Origin: Lasioglossum baleicum
Lineage: Eukaryota > Arthropoda > Insecta > Hymenoptera > Halictidae
Length of the DNA stretch: 64,000 bases
Assembly (NCBI RefSeq): GCF_051020765.1
Contig: NC_134932.1
Span: 4,960,001 to 5,024,000 of the forward strand
Direction: 5' to 3'
Below are positions 56,888 to 64,000 of this stretch, in pieces. The notes under the pieces are model-generated. The model did not search any database and was not told where the DNA came from. It saw only the letters and a list, made by a program, of their open reading frames with translations. Within the stretch, counting starts at the first letter, position 1. Each line of letters opens with the position of its first letter. Made by a program: the position numbers and the translations under genes.

Positions 56888-59800
56888 TTATAGATTGCAC
56901 TGCGTGTGCATTGGTCAGGAAATGTTAAATTTATATTTTGCGAATTAAATCGGAGTTGATACTCGCAGTTGCTATTCGATTAGAGAGAACCCAATTTTTT
57001 GCCTGAATGAATACAAACGGTATTAAATTAATTTATATAATTCGGCACGTTCCGGTCAAATTGACCAACGCACGAGAATTAAATAGAAAGAACTGGAATA
57101 ATCAAGAGCACAATGTTCTCATGTGCGGCTTCAGCACCGAATGAATATTAAGTTGACACAGGTATGGCGTTGTTCTTGAACAGGCTAGAATTATGCAGCC
57201 ATATAATTAGTCATTTATGGTCGGACGAAATGCGGGCTCTGTTAACTCTGTTTCCGCGAAAGCGAAGGAAGAACAAAGCGGCGCACTCGATAACGGGCGC
57301 GAACGATACATTAAGATGCTGTAACAAGATACGGAAACTTAACGAGAGATACTCATCAACCTGTTTTTATCGGGATTTCGCCGCGTTACCATTTTATCAC
57401 CGTGTCGACGGTAATGGTGTCCACATTCCTTTCGCGCGGTCACACAGGCTGGTCTAATCTCGATATAATATATAGATAAAGAACAATTTGTCGGTCGGCG
57501 ATGGCTTTTAAACCGGACCAACGTTAAGAAAGGGCGGGTAATCAAAGTTCCTTTCGGAGTTGTTACCGTTCCGGCCTACCGCGGGGAACTTTATCGCTTT
57601 GAGCACGCTCATTGTCGAACGGTGACTGGCCATAATCGAGGAGAAAGTCAGCGGGCGATCGCCTGGCGATTCTATACCTTCGTTGTGCAAGGGCATGCGT
57701 ACATTTATGTACGTATCTTTTCATTAATCTCCCAGCCGCTCAGAGGACAATAATGATGTTTTGAGCGGAATGTCTAATTGTTACTGTACAACCATCCATT
57801 CATCGCGTCTCTTATGTTGCTTCGAAGCGTTACCTTTCCCGACGTAATTAATAATTGTGATTATTCCGCGGACTGACGGTCGAAACTTTTGAAGACCACC
57901 CATCTTCGCGCACGGCTGTTTCCTGGACAAAATTCAATTTCTTATAATATAATATAAACGTCAATTCAATAACTTTTGTTCTGTTCATGATAGAGACATG
58001 AAACAAAGTGGGTTTTTTATTTATATTGGAAGCAATCTGAACATGATATTATTATAAATATTGTCATCTATTTAAACATTGAAAAACGATATTTATAAAC
58101 AAAATTTTGTTTTATTGGTGGTCTTCAGTAGATGAATTCGCAGTTTAGTTCTTCCGAAACTGAAACTTCGTTTTGAATTCTTATAACATTCGCCTCCTCG
58201 ACACACAAACGCTCTTTTTCTGCTATGCCTGCCGCAACTAACTAAAACTAGGACTGTTCGCTGTGAACTAAACATTCTTCAATCATACTTCGCTTTTATA
58301 AACAAATGTGTAATCATATTTAATCAAAGCTTACGAGTAACTGCCTAGATGAAAATGTGAAATGTGTTTTTAAAATACATAAAAAGTAGATTACTTTTTC
58401 TTGTTAATAACTTTTTTATAAACAACTACCGCCGAGTAAAATATTTACAACATTAAATTATACAACAACATCAAAGAAATGATTCATTTGGACGTTTTAA
58501 CATAATATGAACATAGTTTTAAACCTGCGCACTGTGCGCTGGCGTAATTGGTAATAAAAAATTATCTTATTGTACCTTTTATCATGCTGGAAAGGGAACG
58601 GGCATTTTCACCAAAGAGAATCTTGCAATACCGAAGAGAAAAACTTATTTGAAAAGAAACACGAATCTCGCAATTACGAGAGACATCGTGAGACCGGTAT
58701 AGTATTCATCGCACCCGTTGAATTCTGAATATACTTCCTGCAAAATGCAGAGAGACAAAATTTCAGCCGGCAGGAGAGATCGAATATGATATTCCATCTG
58801 TTGAAATATTCTATAGCGGGTATCGCGCATTAACTAAACTGATTCTAGAATCACGGTGAATTACGGCTGTAAATAATAAATTCCGCGCATTAACTAATCG
58901 GATGCGACCCTTCGGAATTACAGCGGTGGTCATCGGAGCGTCGCCATTTTGGTCCCCGCACAATCGGTTAAACGGCCGGCTTTACATTTCGCGTTGCATG
59001 TTTCATTCGGCGAATAGGTAGGCGGCGGCGATTAGCGTGTGTCAAGTGCACTCGACTATGTAAACATTAGTCCCTGGGCGCGCGCGTTCGGTGCCGTATT
59101 AAAAAATTTTTTCCATCGGTGTACACTTGGAATTTCATTGCCCGGACGAAACGAGCGCGGGAAATAAATATGCACAATTAACGACAGCTACGTTTTTCGA
59201 AGGCGCGTAGAAATATGTACATTGCATATACCGAAGGCCCCCTCGTATCACGTATTGTCGCAGTGCAGCGGCGACGTCGTTTGCAAATATAGCTCTTAAT
59301 AACGCGCGTTACAACGAGCCAGGTGCCCGGGAGCTGTAATCGAAAAACGTTCATTATGCGAGCCGCAATGAATTCAAATACGCCCGGGAACAAAGTTGAC
59401 CCGATTAAGTTCGATCTACACGCGAGAACAATCCGCGCCCCCGGCTTCATAAAAATTCGTAACAACCCGCCTCCACGGGTTTTATGGCAGCGGCTTTAAC
59501 GAGTCTCGTTTTCCTTTATACACAGTGCCTAATGTCGGAAGGCCCCTTCCGCCATTAGAAGGTTCTTCATTTTACTGCTGCAGACGTTTTCGAATAAACT
59601 CACTCCCTCGTTAACAATCCGAAACTGGTACTTTAATTTAATGTTACGCTGGCTGCTCTTTTCGTAATACTTTCGTAATTGTCGTCTGATTTCAATATGT
59701 TTGTTGAGTCTCTTTCTTTTTTTACCACGATTTTATTAGCTCGCTTTCTTGTCTGTCTGTTGTCTGTTTGTTCGGTACAAATTTTGCAATTGATTTTAAA

Positions 59801-62800
59801 CTAACGTCCCGAGACTTGAAATTTTAAACATAGCTCAGAACTGGATGACAATGCAATATTAATAAAAAAAAATATTTAAAAAAGTTTTACATTTCACTGC
59901 AGCATCGATCACATTCATATTTATCAAAAAATGTTCTTACATTTAATAGCACGTTCTTCTGTCGATTTTATCAACAGTCATTCCCGACTGTAGGTTCACT
60001 GTTCCGTTTACACTGACACGAACAGCTCGCGTACGTGACAGGATATTCGGATAACGCGGTATTCGCATAAAGAGGGGTTTTACTCGGTTTAAAACACGAA
60101 TTCTCTTGACCGTCAGCTCATAGATACATTCGGTAAAGAAGAAAGATACACTCCGAACAACTAATCTCAACGAATATAAAGTGGTTCGCCGGCCGAGTAG
60201 CTTACGCTGTTATAAAGAATAAAATATGAAGACGAAGCGAGAAGCGCAGATGGTGGTTCAGAAAGTTTTTAATGAGAAGACGAAGCCACGGGCCGGGTCT
60301 TTCAATTATGAAAGAGTTAAAAATTAAAACCACGGCCCGCTTGCAATGCATTTCCTTATCGCGCGGGTCAGCGCGATCGGCTTTCCTGGTTTGCTCCAGA
60401 TTCGTTCGCATTCTTTGATCTAGCCTGAATAGCTCACGCTCCTCTCGTGCCACGCTTTTACGAACTGATACAAAAATGATAATCCTCTTAAAGTTATCCC
60501 GACTCCCGGGATAATACGATTACGTTCGTTTCTCTGTTCCCGTTCACCGTCGAATTACGATGCTGCAAAAGTATGTGTCACCTTTGCTCTAATCCACGGG
60601 AATGAAACCGTCTTGCACTTAAATTATGCAATTTTCCTGTCTCCTCCATTATTGAAACCAGTCAAAAACCCTCTGCAGGGTTTTAAAGTAGTACAACTTT
60701 AAAGCGACATGCTTTTCAACCGCAGTCTGACAAAAGTATTATTTCGCATTTGTTGAATTATATACAGAATAATTAACAGAAATCCGAACTGTAGTGAGTC
60801 AACTTTGAGATGAAAGACTGCCAGATTCGCAATGCAGATATATATGAGGTTATCCAAATGACTAATCTTTTTTCCTGCTTTTTGGAAATTCGACGAGGCA
60901 CTGAATACACAATGCGGTAATTGAGTTGCAAACAAATCGGTCGCGGCGGAAAATAAAGCATCGTCGAAATTAGTAGCGACGCGACGCGATGGCGGTTTTC
61001 GCCGGGCAAATGTAAACGCGGCCGAAGGAATTCGTTGCGCGGCACACAGCCGGCTAAAGAGTCTCAAATAAATAATTAACGGGCACGTTTGCGTATTATA
61101 CAGCGCGGTGTACGTGGCACCGGGACCATCGGTGTTTTAATTTTTAATTTACATCCACCCTCCTCATTACCGGAAAATTGACACTGACGAAGTCCTTAAT
61201 TATCCTTCAGCCTTTTAATTACCGGCACGCCTGCGAAACGCTGAAGGAATTGATCGATCGACCATGCTCTCGCACAACCCCGAAGTATTTCCAACGCTGG
61301 CTTCTAATGATCCCTTTCCAGGTAATAATTTATAAGTACCGGCGAAGAGAGAAAACACGATATCTCGGTCAAACGGTTATCAACTGGACAAAATATCAGA
61401 AATTAGCTCGTTAACGTCGAATTTACCTCAGAGTATGCGAATCTGGTATTACCGGTTGCAATGCTAATTTCGCTACACGCACATCAATCCATCATCGCGA
61501 CACGATTTAGTAATTAATCGTTCAATAATTTCTTCGACGATGCCTTGCAATTTTTAGAGAAACTGTTCATGAAATACTTTCATCATGTTCGTGTATATTT
61601 ACGAGAAGCGTGATCTATTTCAGCACACCGATGTCTTTAACGTAATAAACCATTGTGCACAATAATTGATCGAACAGTCGGACGTCCTGAACAATTAATC
61701 CTCCGTGACAGATACAGGAAATAGCATTGCGGCAGAAATGACGGTGTTCGAGTTCGCGACGAATCGATAGCCAAGTGTGCAAGAAGCCTCGATGCTGAAT
61801 CATTAGTGTCAACTAATTTCATGGAATATTAAAACCTCATCGATTTCCATTATTTTAACGTTACACCGCCACGAACATACCACGTCAAAGATTCGTCGAG
61901 ATCGAAGATCAGATCATTTGCCATCTGCATCGTTGGGATCAAGGGACAGGTGCGTCAAAGGCAGCCAGGGATCTCGAAGAAGGTGGACCGAACTCGATTG
62001 TCCTGCATTCTTCCTCACACCACGTCCCGGCTGATTTGAATCTGACTGCGTATCTGTGCTCGGTCGAACCGCAATTGAAAAAAGGATCCGGGGCAACCTA
62101 AACCGTACCGAATTGCTCAAAACAGGTGCGGAGATGTCGAAAGCGATCCGGACAGGTGACGACACACGGCGTGTATCCGCGTGTTCGTCGATCGATGACA
62201 GAAGCGAGAGTGACCAACGTTGAAACGTCGCGTCGCGTCGCCTCTCTGCCGCCGGTCACCGAGTAGAATCGTTTCGGGTCCCTAGGAGGAAGGGTGCGAG
62301 TCGAGTGGAGAGGTGAGATTACAAGGCAATAGCGCGACGTGCAATCACGAGGACACACGTGAAGGATCGACATCGTGGCCACGCAGCCGGTTCTCCTTCA
62401 TTCGGCTCTCCCGATAATAATTAGACGCTGTCTGGCCTGAACTGCCTGTCCCGGCTCTAGCTTCGCTGACATGCCCCCGGCGTCCTTTACCCTGAAGCGG
62501 TATGTACATATATACATACATACCGTGTGCCCTCGCTACACCAGCTGCCTGTCTGCACTTCGTAGATTGTGTACGATCGCGCGCGATTTCGCCGGTCAAC
62601 GTTGTAATCAATGGGAATTGCGGAAAACGATTGGTAGGTACGAGCAGTCAGCAGATATTCGATGATCGGTGCTCTCCTTTTACACATCGGCCCGGCGTAG
62701 GCGTGATCCGGGACCCAAAGTGTCTTGTTCCCTTTTCCGACCGCTTCAATCTCGACTGGACTGAAAAATTGGCAACGCTCCCTCGGTGTAGCCTTGTCGA

Positions 62801-62862
62801 TTATCTTTATTTCACTCGTAACCTCTAGCTTTGGAAATTCTTTAACCCCTCGGAACCGACAT

Positions 62863-63212
62863 CAGTACGCCGCACTATGGGCTAAACCGACGAAATCTGT
62901 GTCAAAATCTAACATCTTTCGGTAGAAATGAGATAGAGCCATGAAATTTTTTTTCAAAAAATCTACGGGAAATGATGTGTCGCACGTTAAAAAAGATTTT
63001 TCCGCTCGTGGTATTGGAAAAACCACAATTTTCTTGAAACTGTGCAAGTTTAACGAATTCTTTCAAGGTTAAAAAACGTTCGTACCACAATCTCCATAAT
63101 TATCCCATATCCTGCAAAGTTTCAGCTTTCATTTAAAAAAAAATTTCATCGCTCCATCTCATTTCTATCGAATGATAGATTTCGTCGGTTTGGCCTATAG
63201 TGCGCCCTACTG
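62863..63212. mobile_element. Foldback element, 350 bp
   Basis: Inverted termini: CAGTACGCCGCACTATGGGC at the left, and at the right the complement of CAGTAGGGCGCACTATAGGC. Pairing continues through 'AAACCGACGAAATC' and 'AGAAATGAGATRGAGC'. Target duplication is unclear. No coding frame. Confidence 0.75.
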
Positions 63213-64000
63213 ACCCCGGGGAATATTTTAAAATCGATAACAGAAGTCAGATCATTAGCTGCGATGTGTTTTCATGCATTGTTGATCGCTTTCTAGAATT
63301 TGAATATGTCTAAGGAAAATACTAAAAAGCCTAAATGATCACTAAATTATTGTAACATATGCAACATCGTATAACATCAACTGTACAGAAGCAAATTGCT
63401 AATCTACCGTAAAAAATTCGATCATTTTCGCGGCCGGCTCCTCGCTTAAACTGAGAGCGGACTTCCGGGGTGGAAACCACGGTAAAATCAAGAACAACCA
63501 TACAGTGATTCCAGTGACAGTCGGCGCTTTTGCGCTGGAAGAGTTATACGTACGCTAGACACCTACGCGCACTGTCACTCGATGAAATATCGTGCGCGCG
63601 ATACGCGGACGCGCGCCTCCCGCCGGCTGGAATCACAGTATACAGATTTCGCAATGGTGTTCGTGACAGCTTAGCCTATTTCGTAGATGACAAAGTGGTT
63701 ATCTATATTCTTGTCCGGTAGCGTCGAGTGGCCATTAGTCTCCAATCAAATCCGACCGGGATAAAGCGGCCGATACGTTAAGTATGTATAAGGAGTCCTG
63801 ACGTTTCAATGTAATGATAGGATCGGAGGTTGTTTCGCGTTTCTAACAGGATACGCTCATCCGAATACGCTTTATTTGCTTGAGGACCAACCTCTGCATC
63901 GTGTTCATATTATTCGCACGTTTGATATTTCCTTGTCCCCCGTAATACGCGTAGGTCCATTTCCGGGAAACGTAGTGCGCCAGTGATTGTTGTTAGTGAG
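63213..64000. other. Window end, nothing identified
   Basis: GC-rich from about 63430. No frame with exon-like features was seen. Confidence 0.5.

Larger units (their letters stand above)
54004..62862. other. Stretch without a supported gene
   Basis: Apart from the LINE remnant with its nested MITE and hAT remnants at 56.2-56.9 kb and one CT run, I see only unstructured AT-rich and mixed DNA. A weak inverted pair (TGAAGACCACC, about 57890 and 58120) may mark another small element. Confidence 0.45.

Noticed and set aside
1..64000. tRNA, rRNA and CRISPR structures
   Set aside because: No paired A and B boxes, no rRNA-like blocks and no regularly spaced direct repeats were found by eye. A covariance-model scan would be decisive.

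Overview
The window looks like nuclear DNA from an insect, probably a hymenopteran (ant- or bee-like). The reasons are one spliced gene with GT-AG introns and extracellular immunoglobulin (Ig) exons, long CT/GA and GT microsatellites, and many non-autonomous DNA transposons of the Tc1/mariner, hAT and piggyBac types. No operons, ribosome binding sites, CRISPR arrays or convincing tRNA/rRNA genes were seen. The species assignment is inference; no search was possible.

The one gene I can assemble end to end lies on the minus strand from about 26,025 down to 14,856. Nine exons join with matching splice phases into a 576-residue type I membrane protein: a signal peptide, five tandem Ig-like domains, one membrane helix and a 38-residue tail with a PPPY motif. 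The Ig domains share a signature that I associate with the first Ig domain of insect Fasciclin 3: an extra pair of cysteines around a 'C-x-x-x-x-P-x-G' turn and before the F strand. The three membrane-proximal domains have four cysteines each. The two outer domains lack both cysteines of the canonical B-F disulfide and keep only the extra pair.

Transposons fill the introns of this gene. Intron 1 has a Tc1/mariner foldback element, intron 3 a 239-bp piggyBac-type MITE ending 32 bp from exon 4, intron 4 a Tc1/mariner MITE starting 38 bp beyond exon 4, and intron 7 a 555-bp solo LTR with a 5-bp target duplication. Just upstream of the gene is a 5'-truncated LINE (26,547-27,292) with a 12-bp target duplication.

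The rest (1-14.4 kb and 27.3-64 kb) is mostly non-coding to my eye. It holds at least eight pieces of an hAT-like MITE family (a complete 212-bp copy with an 8-bp duplication at 28,903-29,114), foldback elements at 5.4, 8.3-8.9, 50.1, 51.2-52.3, 53.6 and 62.9 kb, a dispersed repeat with a hammerhead-like core (32.4, 43.2, 51.7 kb), a second LINE 3' end with a nested MITE (56.2-56.6 kb), and microsatellites. A small cluster of open frames at 4.5-4.9 kb could be an exon of another gene, but its strand cannot be settled.
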